DNA of 64,000 nt from Agelas oroides. Taxonomy: Eukaryota; Porifera; Demospongiae; Agelasida; Agelasidae. Made by a program: the position numbers and the translations under genes. A model generated the notes under the pieces. The model did no database searches, had not been told where the DNA came from, and worked only from the letters and a program-made list of their open reading frames with translations. Below are positions 10,524 through 22,700 of this stretch, one piece after another. Location: the NCBI GenBank assembly GCA_949130485.1, contig OX422202.1:1393501-1457500 (forward strand). The letters run 5' to 3'. The first letter of the stretch is position 1. Every line of letters starts with the position of its first letter.

Positions 10524-12540
10524 CTAGGATGGCATCTCCTGGAGGCAGGTGAAAGGGTGGATGATAAGTTCATCAATTGTTGGTCTCTCCTTTGGATTTC
10601 TTCTGAGGCACTTCTGTGAAAGACAAGAGAATGCAGTCTCAAGCTTACAGCACAGCCTTGTAGACTCGTTCCCAGACCCTCGGTACGGTACACACACACG
10701 AGAGAGGAGAGTCTGGTGAGTATACATAATCCCTAGCCTCATTCCCAGGCCCCGCCCCACTTTCCAAAGTGACGGAAAGCTGGGCGGGGCCTGGGAATAA
10801 GGCTACATAATCCCACCATAGGCTAGCATTGGGTAAGCCTTTGAAGTTGCTTGCTGGGCTTCAGTAAATTGGAAGTGTGATAAGTAGGTCTGATGAAGTA
10901 CTTGTGGTCAGGAAGCCCAGTACATACAAAATAATTGGCCAATGAGATTGTTACATCCTAAATTCCTCGATGCTCAAAAAATTTTGTACTATATTCACCA
11001 GACCCTCCTTCCTTCTCACCAGGGGTATTGCTGAGGGTCTGGGGACGAGACTATCTCGAGGGTCTGGGAACGAGACTATCTCAAGCCTCTGCTTAGAGCA
11101 CAGTTTATAATAGCCTATACCAGGAGCTCATGAACTGCCACAAACTCATTTCTATGTACATGTAGGACAGATCACCAGGGGGTTCATAGGGGCATAGCCC
11201 TTCTTCTGCTTCTCCGAGGTTGATTCCAATACCAGTTGAAGTAAAGTTTATGCTGCTGAGATATTTTGTTGGGGAGGGGGAGGGGACTTGCTTTTATGGG
11301 GTAATCCCTAGTCTCACATAGCCTCGCTCCCAGGCTGTCCAATTTTTGATCACTTAATATAGTATAACAAAAAAAACTAGACGGTAGGAAGGCCTGGGAG
11401 CAAGGCCATGCTTCCCCACGTGAAACCCTGCACACTTAAAACAACGTTTGGCATGAATGAAGCCACATTTATTCCAATTATGTACTCCCACATTTCTATT
11501 TTCTAAAATTCCTGCAAAATTGAAGTGTGTCTAACGATGGTGGTTACTAGGGCCTCCAGCGTTTAGTGGTCGTTAGAAACTGATTTCCACATTTACATGT
11601 GGAATGTTTTGAAGGACCGACCCTGCTAGTGTGGGTTGCAAACGTTTTTACTCCTTCCCTGCAAACTTAGCATTCTTTTAACAGAGTGTTTTTCAAAACT
11701 ACAGACTGTCTAAATTTGCTTGCTAACCACTAGGGATCTGGTGTTTAACCAACGGTGCAAGGGTGTAGACACCGCGGGGGAGCTTTGGGGGCTTCAGCTT
11801 TGGGACTTATTTATACATTGATGCACTTCATCGACACATTATGTATATACTGAGCTGCTGAAATCGCTACAATTTGAGCTATGAATACAATTAATATCAA
11901 CATCTTTGGCACGCTTTGTGCACCCTCTCAAAACTAAGCCCCCCCACTTTTCAACTCATGTCTACACCCCTGTGGTGACCATTGTAAACAGAATGTAATA
12001 TTATGCAGAATGCTTTGAACATTTGGCCTCATGAGGGTCACATGGAGTTACCTAACTCAGTAGAGTAGATTTTTCACCCAAACATTTAGTCCCGTATTCA
12101 CAATTCCTGCAAAGTTTAGCCTCATTCCCAGGCCTTCTCTGTCTCCAGTTTTGATCGTTTGCAGTATGCAAAAACGGAGGGAGCAAGCGATCAAAAGCTG
12201 GAGGTGGGGAAGGCCTGGGAACAAGGCTGGCAAAGTTAGGATTTTTTTAAACGTGGAACGTTTCTCTTTTAACGTGGAGCGTTTCTCTTTTAACGTGGAG
12301 TATTTCTCTTTTAATGTGGAGCGTCTCTCAAACCTAAAGACTTTCTGATGGTACCTTGTGTTAGTATGGCCCAGGTGTTTGAATGTGTCTTATTGCTTTT
12401 CTTTGTAATAAATAACTTCCTACAAATTGCTACACAATTTTACATGTTTCCGTTTAAATAACACAATTACAGAAACTATTCAAGGAACTGCCACAGGCGT
12501 CTGTTGATGTGGGTGTGTGTGTGCATGCACGTGTATGTGC

Positions 12541-12577
<37 letters not shown>

Positions 12578-15500
12578 CATCTGTGTGTGTGTGTCTGTGT
12601 GTGTGTGGGTGCATCTGTGTGTGTGTGTGATGTCTCACTTGCATCACATCGAGTGCAGCCTTGTTGTTGACATCAGGAAACTGTACGGCTGTGCTAGGGT
12701 TGGCAATGGCCTGCCATTTCTTCATCCTGTTCTTGATGTGCTCAAAAGGAGTCCTCCCATAGACCATGAGGTAGAGGATACAGCCCAGTGACCAGATGTC
12801 ACTAGGCCTTCCCACCTGAGGAGGATGAGAAAATGTTGAAGCCACCCTCCCTCCCTTCCTGAAAGGTTGAAGCTCTCAATTTCTCCCTTCCTCCCTGCTG
12901 TAAGTTGATAATGGAACACCACCACTCATATTTGTTCCTGTGATGTAATTCTTTCCAACTTATGAACACAAAACACGGTCACATTCCCAGTCCAGTAGTC
13001 TTGGAATGTGACCTAGAAATCTTGCAGAAGAAGCATGTATACCATGTAGCTACCTACAGTGTCCATGTACATAATAGCCTCCCCCGTCCCCCAAACAATC
13101 TGGCATGATTTTTATTGTAATCCTCCTCCCTTGAGGCCTCCGCAATGAAAATGACATCTCTTGATCTAGCTTATCTACCCCTGTTACAAATTTATAAGCT
13201 GTCCTGGGGGGGGTAGGACAAGCTCTAAGAATCACATGATAAAATTACATTCCATTCTTAGGTATGCGGGAAAGTTCACGGGGGTTACAGAGATTAAACA
13301 AGTAAGCGCTCGTAGCATCCAAGTTTGCCAGGGGATCAATGGGGATCAATGCTTGGAACACTTTTGTTCTCAGGGTAGAACATCCCTACATTGTCGGAAA
13401 GTCAGAGAAATCCCTGGATATGGGTGAGCCCACCTTCCATGCCGAGAAAACTGTGTGTTACCGATTGCAGCAGCAAACCAAAGTGCATGTTTTAACTTTA
13501 GCGCCGCAAACTACTCTTGAAAACTGCACAAAAAGCACTCAATAAGGGCTGTAGTGCATGGAATCAGACGATTTCACTGAGCATTACATCATCAGATTGG
13601 TGAGTGCACGTGAGCTTGTCCTACCCTCCCCCCCAGCCCCGAAGCTGTCTGTTGTTGTTAGTTGTACCCATTAAGCCCGTTTCCATTTTCTGAGAGTACA
13701 AAGCTACGTTAGGAGATCACACCGCATCCTCACTTGCTGTTCCAACCTTGCTACCTCGTCCTGCCCAAACCAACTCTGTTGTTCAATCCTCCCTCCCTTG
13801 CATGATAAAGGTTTCAGTGCCTACTAATAGCAACAGACTCAGAAATTGGGTGCTAGGGACATGAAGTTGAACTGTAAGGTCTCATTCCTAGGAATTTTGA
13901 ATTTGTACATTTAAATACAAAAAATGCACAAAATTAATTGTCACAAATTGACAATTTCTGGAACAAGGAAAGACATTGCCTTACAGTCTCTCATCCTGAC
14001 CCCTGACCCCTTCTCATTCCCAGACTCTTTCTCAGCTTCTCAGTCGCATAATATGTGACCAAAACTGCTGGGGAAGAGCCTGGGAACGAGGCATCCGTCT
14101 GAGGTAAACACAAACTCACCTTGAAGAAATCTTCATTTTCGTATGTCTCAATTGTCTCAGGGGCCATGTAGTTGATGGTCCCACAGCGAATGTCCCGCTG
14201 GATACTTGTTTTCTCCTCCTCAATCTTGTTTGCAATGCCAAAGTCAATCAGTTTGAGTCGTGCCCCTATCACCACAAAATTCTCTGGCTTTAGGTCATTG
14301 TGGATCACTCCCTCATCATGGATCACCTGACATTGAGAGGGTGTGGTAAACTATCACGTGACTGTTGATATAGCAACAAAACTGGTACACAAATGTACAA
14401 GGTTTCCAAGATTTTGTCCAACTAACTTCAACCAATTCACAGAGGAAAGGGTCTGGTGACACAGGCCTGGATTCCTTGGGGCTGATCTAGAATTTAAGAG
14501 CAGCCAATGAAATCGCTGGGTGGTAGTACTTCCAACTGCTCATAGTGATGTTGTGAGACTCATTCAATTTGTATTCTTACAACTAAAATGACAAGGCTTA
14601 ATTCACCACTTTTACAATCCTAAGACTTGGGGTTGGGTCACCAGACCCTTTTCTCTGTCGGTTGGGCCCGGACGTACCTGGGAAAGAAATAACTATTCAA
14701 TAGCTATACCTTCACAATTCGTAGCATCTCATTCCAGAAGTAGAGAGCTGTGGCCATCGGGTGTGCATGGTGGTTCTGGTTTCTAATGACCGCATTGAAG
14801 TCTGTCTCGGCAAACTCCAGTAGAAGATACAAGACCCCTTCCTTCTTGTCCCATGTGCTGGTGAAAGGGCGGAGGAGGAGGAAGGGAGAGGAGGGAAAGA
14901 CAGGAGGAGGAAAGAGGAAGAGGGAAGGGGAGGGAGAAAGAGAAGAGAGTGAAGAAAGAGGAGAAGGAGGAAAGAAGAGGGAAGGAGGAAGGAGAGCAGA
15001 GAGTACTCGAAATTCATGCACTTTAATTTGGGACTAGCTACTGAGGTTTAACTTTTTGAATTACAACTTGAAACAACAACAACAACAACAAACAGTTGTT
15101 TACCAAAAGGCTGAATGCCCTGACAACAACTTGTATGATTGTGTGTCCAAGTCTGTCTATGCATATAAGAGGTGCCTTGGCGTACCCAGAGAGAGGAGGG
15201 AGAGGAGGAGGGAGAAGAGGAGAAGTAGTGATCACCTAGCCTCGTTCCCAGGCCTTCCCACCGCCCAGTTTTTGATCGCTTTTTGCATAATGCAAGTGAT
15301 CAAAAACTGGACGGTGGGAAGGCCTGGGAACAAGGCTAGTGATCGCCCATGATGCTGATCTATAGCCTCATTTTCATTGCCAGGCCCATCAAAAAGAAGT
15401 GGTCACACTTGCAAGACCTCATTCCAAAACTGTAATGAATGAGGCAGGCTAGAAGACCATTAACCTCATTTGTAGCCAGTAGTTACCCATTGCTCCATGT

Positions 15501-17093
15501 ACCCTGTGACCCCATCGTCAACAGTAGCTACATGTCTCACACAAGGCATATCATTCATAATATTATTATTTTGCCGAGTCAGCACATATCAAAATTATTG
15601 CAGCTAGCCTCATTTCCAGGCTCCTCCCCACCTGAGAATGAGGCTAGCTGGTCACACTTGCAATGATTTCGATATGTGCCTGACTTGGAGCCTGGGAACA
15701 AGGTTATGACCAGGCCCTTTCCCCAGTATTTCGGATGGACTTGTAAATGAGGTTAATTGACTTACTAGTCATGCAGAGTGATGATCTCGGGTTTGTCTCT
15801 CAGTTTTTTCAACAGCTTAATCTCGTTGATGTAGGCGGTCTTTATGGCGGGGTCCACGTGCCTCATGTACACTTCTTTCAGCGCATATATCTGGTAGTCC
15901 TCTCCCAGCACCTTGAATACCTAACAATGGAGGGCGAGTGTGGGTATATTATACTACAATAGTTGTACTGCAAACAACAAAAGGCTGTGCCGGGGGGGGG
16001 GGGGGTCTGGGAATTAGGCTAGACATGTATGGCTGGCCATCATAGCATCTTTACAAAACTAGTGCATGAACTACACCTCCCTGAAAAAGGCAGGCCTAAA
16101 AGTTATCCAGTGCACATCAGTGGTAAATGCACTCGCTAAAAGTCACTGTCGATTACTTGACAAGCTAAAATTGTAGTCAATAACCTTTAGTGCAGCTGAC
16201 TGACTAATTGTTCTAGCCGTAAGAAGATCAAGAGTGAGGAACACTTGACCCACCTTGCTGGATCCACCACAACCCAGTAGCTTCAGCTTTTTGAATCTTC
16301 TCTCTTTGTGCAGCGATCTCATTACAACAACATCCTCAGGACTTGGGTTCAGTGGCTGCTCAGGATTTACAGGAAATTGGTGAGCAATCTTTGGCTGTTG
16401 TTCCTTCTCACATCTCCTGTTAGCCGAGGGATCCATGGGCGGTTTCGAGGTCACCTGGCTTTGGACAGGGTCAGTGTGGCTTGCTAGTGTTGACGGTCTA
16501 AGGCAGCCATTTTGGCCATTCTGTGCCCAGGCATCTCCCTTTTCTGGTACACACACTGGTGGTATGCTGGGAGGGTTGGTTGCGACACGAATAGAATTTT
16601 GTGCTGGTAGGTGACTGTCTTGGTTGTGAATAGTGTCAGATTTGAGAGGAGGAAAGGAGGAGGGCAGAGTTGATGAAGGTGTCCAACCTTCTCGTCTTTG
16701 TCTGGTTTCCCTTCCATTTGTGCTGCCGTGGGAGACTGGAAAGGTAGAACTGGGCGTCAATGCAGAGATACCTGAGTCACTCTTGCCATATTTTGTCGTA
16801 CTACTGTGGGGAAACTGGCTGTACTTGGTCATGGGGGTGAAAGAGTCTTGATATTCTTTGTTCTCTTGATCGTTGCACTTGGCCTTTGGTGCTGTAGGGG
16901 TCTCTGCTCGTCCCACAAATAAAGGCACCTGTCTCTCTCCCTCCTCTGCGGACTCATCCCCGTCCGAATTGATTCCCGTCGCTCTCAGTGGCGGCCCCAG
17001 GTTCAAACGGGCTTTGAATTTGAGACGAGAGTTTCTCCTTATCATTTCTGTTCTGCACGATTCGAAATTCAAATTTTGTGGCAAACTGCGCAT
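10524..17093 (-). CDS. TTK: TTK/MPS1 dual-specificity spindle-checkpoint kinase
   Basis: Six phased exons: 17093-16254, 15920-15766, 14857-14710, 14326-14120, 12815-12639 and 10613-10524; 538 aa. MPS1 phosphorylates kinetochore proteins and starts the spindle checkpoint. The first ~265 residues are Ser/Pro-rich and disordered-looking. The kinase domain follows: LGCGGSSKV glycine loop, YALKEV with the ATP lysine, the catalytic loop [14 protein letters not shown] and [30 protein letters not shown] closes the core and [20 protein letters not shown] the C-lobe. Family marks are HND (human HSD) and CGTINYM (human VGTVNYM). The N-terminal TPR block of vertebrate TTK is not seen, so the protein is about 300 aa shorter than human TTK. 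The Met at 17093 is the first in this exon; a second at 17045 is possible. The gene is divergent from SYTL gene A. Confidence 0.94.
10734..10805. mobile_element. Hairpin MITE with perfect 9-bp target duplication
   Basis: Palindromic ends TAGCCTCATTCCCAGG and CCTGGGAATAAGGCTA enclose a short GC-rich centre. The flanks at 10725-10733 and 10806-10814 are identical (cataatccc). It lies in the last intron of TTK. Confidence 0.93.
12117..12229. mobile_element. Hairpin MITE in a TTK intron
   Basis: The arms tagcctcattcccaggcctt and aaggcctgggaacaaggctg enclose paired inner blocks ttttgatcgttt and gcgatcaaaa. The flanks share gcaaagtt. A related copy with tagcctcgctcccaggctgt lies at about 11315-11410. 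Confidence 0.87.
12504..12632. repeat. (TG)n-rich tract beside the TTK exon 5 donor
   Basis: Interrupted GT runs with gggtgcatctg interruptions lie in the TTK intron immediately after the donor of the exon ending at 12639. Long antisense frames here are only the repeat read as His-Thr. Confidence 0.9.
14440..14680. mobile_element. Diverged copy of the longer TIR element, in a TTK intron
   Basis: The inverted ends read cagaggaaagggtctggtga on the left and tcaccagacccttttctctg on the right. They match the inner arms of the 317-bp element at 8774. Conserved inner text includes ccttggggct. Confidence 0.65.
15237..15338. mobile_element. Hairpin MITE, near-perfect palindrome with 9-bp target duplication
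   Basis: Left arm tagcctcgttcccaggcctt, right arm aaggcctgggaacaaggcta. The inner arms cagtttttgatcgc and gatcaaaaactg also pair. Flanks gtgatcacc (15228-15236) and gtgatcgcc (15339-15347) differ at one base. It lies in a TTK intron. Confidence 0.93.
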
Positions 17094-17261
17094 GCGTAAA
17101 ATAATTAATTTGCCCGCCCACTCGCCGCGAAGTGTTATTTAGCCCACGGCGCTACAGTGGAAACTGCACTTCGTTCAAGTCCGAAAAACAAACTTCACGA
17201 AAACAAGAAATAAAGTGTGGAACTTTGTCGCTCGCTACACTACTAGCACTAAACACCGGTG
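17087..17261. promoter_or_regulatory. Compact bidirectional promoter of TTK and SYTL gene A
   Basis: The TTK Met (17093, minus) and the inferred first exon of SYTL gene A (plus, ending at the donor cg|gtgagtgt after 17261) are under 170 bp apart. TGCGCATGCG at 17087-17096 is an NRF1-type palindrome and overlaps the TTK start codon. A local CpG-rich patch (cactcgccgcgaagtg) follows. The first exon of gene A has no ATG and is taken as 5'UTR. Confidence 0.55.
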
Positions 17262-18645
17262 AGTGTGTAGCTTAGGGAGTAAGCTTTATACTGTGGTTCC
17301 CTAAAATATTTATATGTGCACTGTTTTGTGACTGTACTGTACTGAGGGCTATTCTGCAACATGCATGCACTGTGTGTTTTTACCTGAGAATCATTTGTTC
17401 TGTTGCTATGTGGATTGCCAGCCAGTTTTCAACGTAATATTCACAGCTGCACGCGCACGTTGCTGTCAAGCTGTACACCGACCAAGTCTGTGCGTACATC
17501 CTCGGTGTAATGTACCGTGGCAAAAATAGCTAGTTCACAATGAAGTCATGCATGTTGGCCAAGGAAAATGCACATGTAACTGCCCAGAACCGTCGTATTT
17601 CGAACTGCAAGCGACATCAGCGCTAAATCAAATGACCAGACACCTGTCATATTTGCAGAATCTTTTGCGTTTCTTGAGGCCGAAGACCTTCAGTTATGTG
17701 GCTACCGTACATGTATCAACACGTGTGAGTATACTACTGATGCCGGAAATAGGCACTTGACAGCCACTTAATTATCTGCCACTTTACAACGTTTTTTGTG
17801 TTTTAATTGTGTAAAGATGTGTCGCTTATTGACACTATTCCATCTACGCTTTTGCTCTGATTAGACATGGAGGCTAGGGATGCAGCTGTGACAAATGATT
17901 TTAGTGTAGTTACCAGATTTCAGCCACGCTTGCAGCAAGGACTCTTTCTCTTCCAGGGTGCATTTGAGAAAACTGCCTTTGCAGTAACTACCAGGGTTTA
18001 TTGTAGCACAAATTAGCATTACTAATATGCTATTCTCATTTACTTGTGAAGATTGCGTAATCCAACAAACGAGTCACAAGTCCTTGTTTCTGTTGTTTGT
18101 GTAGGTGTAGAGGCTGGAATGCATTGTGATAACCTAGCACCTATTAACACTCAAATACATTTTTTATTCATAGCTGTAAGATGCAGTGTGGGAGTCTGAA
18201 GGAGAGTTGCTATTGTTTTCATAAACTCAGAAACCAGTTGTGCTATCTACTGCTGTAGAATGCTAGGCATGTATAATGATTCGATTTTAAAATTTAATTT
18301 GATAGAACTTTCACACGCTGTAAGACATCCACATTGGAATGTGTGAGAGTATTAAAAAAGGCTACCACAACGAGATTAAACCATGCATAGGGTGCCATTT
18401 TAATCATATAGCAGATCACCTAAGCTTTTACCAAATTGGTCAAGTGGTAAGCTATTTGAGATTACAAGGCAGTCACCCAGTCCATGAATGTGGGTATTTC
18501 TTAGAAAAGCTTACACGTTCTCACTATTGCGATTACAAAGCAACACCTGCCGGAAGTAAATCATGTGTGACAAATTGTAACTGGGAGTCAGCTAATAGAT
18601 ATGAATGTCTAATGTTACATTGCAATTAGCTGCATGACTAGAAAT

Positions 18646-18906
18646 CAAGAGCGCATAAGAACGGGCGGCTAGAGTAAGAGTGTGTAACTCCAATAGAAGC
18701 CCGTAGTCCGGGCAAAATTATTGAACCGTACTAAAAATAGAACATCCGGTCACGTGTGTGCTTAGCAACAATGCATAAGGGCTTATGTCAACGCAGCGTG
18801 CACAGTGCATGTTACTATTTTTAGTACTGGCGGTAAATTCCGCCCGGTTTCGAATTTTACGTAGTTACACACTCTTACTCTAGCCGCCAGTTCTTATGCG
18901 TTCTTG
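18646..18906. mobile_element. CAAGAGCGC-ended MITE with perfect 8-bp target duplication, copy 3
   Basis: The left end is caagagcgcataagaacggg; the right end is gccagttcttatgcgttctt followed by g. The flanks at 18638-18645 and 18907-18914 are both ctagaaat. An 8-bp duplication fits hAT-type elements, but the termini do not clearly match the hAT YARNG rule. It lies in intron 1 of SYTL gene A. Confidence 0.9.
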
Positions 18907-19715
18907 CTAGAAATGCATGCTATCTCTGTGAACTTTCAAAACTGGAGCGAAGAGGGATTAGAATGTCAGATTCTACATGAGACAAGTTTACATATACACA
19001 AATATTGTTGTTAGTAAACTAATTTTTTGCTGATAACTTGATCTGATGCAGCAGATAGCATGCCCTCAAGCAAAAGTAATGTCTCAAGAAACTCTACAGG
19101 AAAAAGAGAGTCACCACTGGGTAGCCATTGCCATAGCGACAGATTACCGGTATTCTTTTGTTTTACGAAACGTGTGGGAGTATTAGGAAAGGTACCTAAG
19201 TGCCTGGGAATTACTCAGTTAAGTAGCCTATCAAGCTTGACCATCTGGAGAATGAGGTGGTTTACAAAGACAATGGCTACCAAATATATTTTGTCACACA
19301 CTGGTAAAGTATCCTGGCGACATTTAAATTAGTAGCCATCACCATGGTAACAAGTTTCTCTAGGAGGGTCTAGGAGCTCGTTAGTCTGTTAACATGGACA
19401 GGGACAATGGCTACTGAACTAAGCATGTTTACATGTTGGATATTTTTTTTGCATATACTACTCATGGCTTTGCTACTTCGTAGTATATGCGAAAAATCTC
19501 ACATAATTTATATAGGTAATTACATTTTTACTACAAATACTATGGTGTAGTGCATGCTCATCACATGCACGTCAGGCTATAATTAGATACTCTGCATATG
19601 CACATTTTCCCCTTTAGCAATAGACATTTATAAACTGCGCTAAAAAAGACTAATTTGTTTATAATGTAGTTTCTATACCCTCCATGACATACTGTATAGG
19701 TGGTATACTGCTGAA

Positions 19716-22700
19716 ATGATGGCCTCAGTGCGTACCCTGCCTCCACCCGGCCCTGCCCCCCTCCTGGACCTGAGTTTCCTGACGGAGGACGAGAGAATGA
19801 TCATCTTGCGGGTGCTGAAAGCTGACGAAGAGCTCAGGAAAATGCAAGAAGAGTGAGTGAGGAGATGTTGTACCCAGGGTCACTTCTTCTTGACACGTGG
19901 AAGAAAAGTGTTTGATGTCTGGGATTTTTTCCCACCTAATTTCATTCTCAGTCCTTGGCAGTGTTTGTTGCTTGCTGTATGAAATTCTCACAAATTTTGT
20001 AACTGCAAGTGGCAAATGCTGAGAAGGTCTGGGAATGAGGTTAGTATATTTTGGTTGGGCAGTTCAAGCCAAGGATCACTGGGTTCGCAAGAAAAAAAAA
20101 CACGGCCTGGGTACGAAGCTAATTCCCAGCAAGAGCCAACTGTTTCACATTCCCTCCATTTCTCCCCATAAGACCAAATGTGTCTGTTCACCAATTAGGT
20201 AAATTACACCATTATTAATTATTGTGCATGTAAGCATGTCCTGTTTTTAGGTAGTGTAACTAGATCCCATGAGATCAAAACCAGTACTATGGAATTTTAT
20301 GTATTCATAACCTTTTCGTCAGTATGTCAGTTTGTGTGGGACCCCATTCACTCACATACCATGCATAGTTGCTGTCTTGTAATCACCAAAAACATTTTAA
20401 TTAGTAGATGGTGTATCACAACCAAAGAAGCAGGAAACGCCATTTATGTAAAGAATGCTAATCTCACAAAGCAAATAGTGCCAGACAACGCAAAAATCTT
20501 TGGACAGTCTTCACGTTTGCCCACAAAGATTAATGGTATGAGTGTAAATTACGTATGTGTGCCTTGCTATTGCCTGGTATCCAGGCTCTTTCCCATGCAC
20601 AGAAAAGAGAAAGCAAACATGAGGCTGTACCTTGCAATTTTATGATGTATACAAGTGCCATTAAGTAGTGGATTCCATATCCTACCCTGCGGTAGTTTTT
20701 AAGGGTGCCACTGATATGGTGTTTCTGATTGTGCAGCTGCTATGCAAAGGTGGCGACTGATTGAGGAAATGTGTATTTAAGCCATAGCAAATTTAGAATG
20801 AAATGTAAACATTTTTATTTATGCAACTATATCACCTCCCTTGCATCCATAGCCCTACTCAGTAGTGCTAAACTATGCATCCACAAATGATGCAGTTCTG
20901 GCTTAGTTGGTTCCTGCATAAATGAGCCGATACCAACATGTCAACAATTAATTTGCTGACAGTTCAGCTGAACGTTGTGAGCAAACACCACTATTTATAA
21001 CCATGCACTATAAAGGATACATGTCATCGGAGGTCAGAGATCGGGAGCAATCCTTGTTGACCTTGAATATAGTGCAAAAAGCCTTCCAACTTTTCAGGTT
21101 GGCAAGAAAGAACCTCCTTCGTGTTTCCTTTTCATAAAGATATTTGGATGACATGTATCTATCTTCTAGAACACAAAAGCCTAAGGTGAAGGCGGAGGTC
21201 TCCAATTTTAAGTAAAATTGTCTGTCCATTATCTTTTTGGAAGTTTACTGTCACATCCATCCTGACTTTCTTCTAGAACGCAAAAGCGTAAGATGATGCA
21301 GGAGCGACAAAACCAGAAGGAGCTCTCAGAGAAGAAGAAGTGTGGCTGCTGTGGAGATCCCTTTGCTGACGGCAATGGGGCCACCTGTCCCGAGTGTAAC
21401 CACCAGGTGTGCCAGAAGTGCCAAAGGACAACGGAGGGAGCTCCTGGATTCTACTGCACCCTCTGCTCCAAGGAAAAGTACGTGGATACTCTGACTTGTA
21501 TAGGGTTACAGCTAGTCTCGTGCCCAGACTGCTTTTCACTGAGGCATGTGGTCTGGGAACAAGACTGCTGTGGTAGTGTTTTACTCACAGCCTAATGGTT
21601 TTAGTCGCATCTACAGGGCAATAAATGAAGATTCGTACACAGGACGGAGAACAATAACAAAATTGCATATTTCATATACACATGAATAATCAATGGACCA
21701 CATCTCCCTATAAAAATAGGCCTAGATGTTATGCACTGTGCAGAACATGCTTTGGCCAATACCAGCTGTACTGGGGTGATTGGGAGTAGCGCCTGGGAAC
21801 GAGGCTAGATTGGGAGGTGGGGACTGCTATTTCATGCACAGAATGTAGTCGGGTGGCTGGCCTTATCCAAAAGGTCGGTAAAAGCTCCTTGAAAGCACAG
21901 GACAAATGCAAATTACTTACTTGTAGGCTACGTAGCACTAAAGTGGAAAAAGCTGCTCTTTCTCTTTTTGAGACAAGCCTGAGAACATGACTGAACAAGT
22001 TACAATGGGATAGCCATCATTTTTCAGGTACATTTAGTTCTTGGAAGTAATTGTCTTCCACTTACGAGCATCTCTTGGAAGTATTGCTTGAGTAACTCTC
22101 AAAAGTAGAACAGGATACCAAACATTCTGCATATAATAATCTGTTACGTTGCCAGGCTCTTTGTCTCCATACAAATGGAATGGACCTAAGGGAAAGGCCA
22201 GATTAGCGGCATTTTTGTGGCTGAGAAGTGTAATTTTCATACTAACCTCAATTAGTGAGTGGTTCCAGTAGTGAAGTAACACAACACTGAGTTCCTGTTT
22301 CATATTCCTAGTATCTTATTGATTCTATTAACGACTGACCTTAATAGCCACAATGAAACAGGAACTTAGTGTTGTGTTACTTCACTCCTGGAACCACTCA
22401 CTAATTGAGGTTAGTATGAAAATTAGCCAGATACCACTAAAATGTCAGTAGTTAATAACACTACTAGGAATGTGAAGTGCAGGCTTACACAAAAGAGACA
22501 GCGGGCATTTTTGTGGCTGAGAAGTGTGATTTTCATACTAAATCACATTGACCGCAATTAGTGGATGGTTCCAGTAGTGAAGTAATACAACACTGAGTTC
22601 CTGTTTCATATTCCTAGTATCTTATTGATTCTATTAATAACACTACCAGGAATGTGAAACAGACGGACATTTTAGTGGTATGGGTGGCTATTAACAGTAC

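Noticed and set aside
19060-19332. 90-codon frame in SYTL gene A intron 1 as an alternative N-terminus
   Set aside because: No donor fits the phase of the next exon, and there is no similarity to the MGN starts of genes B and C.
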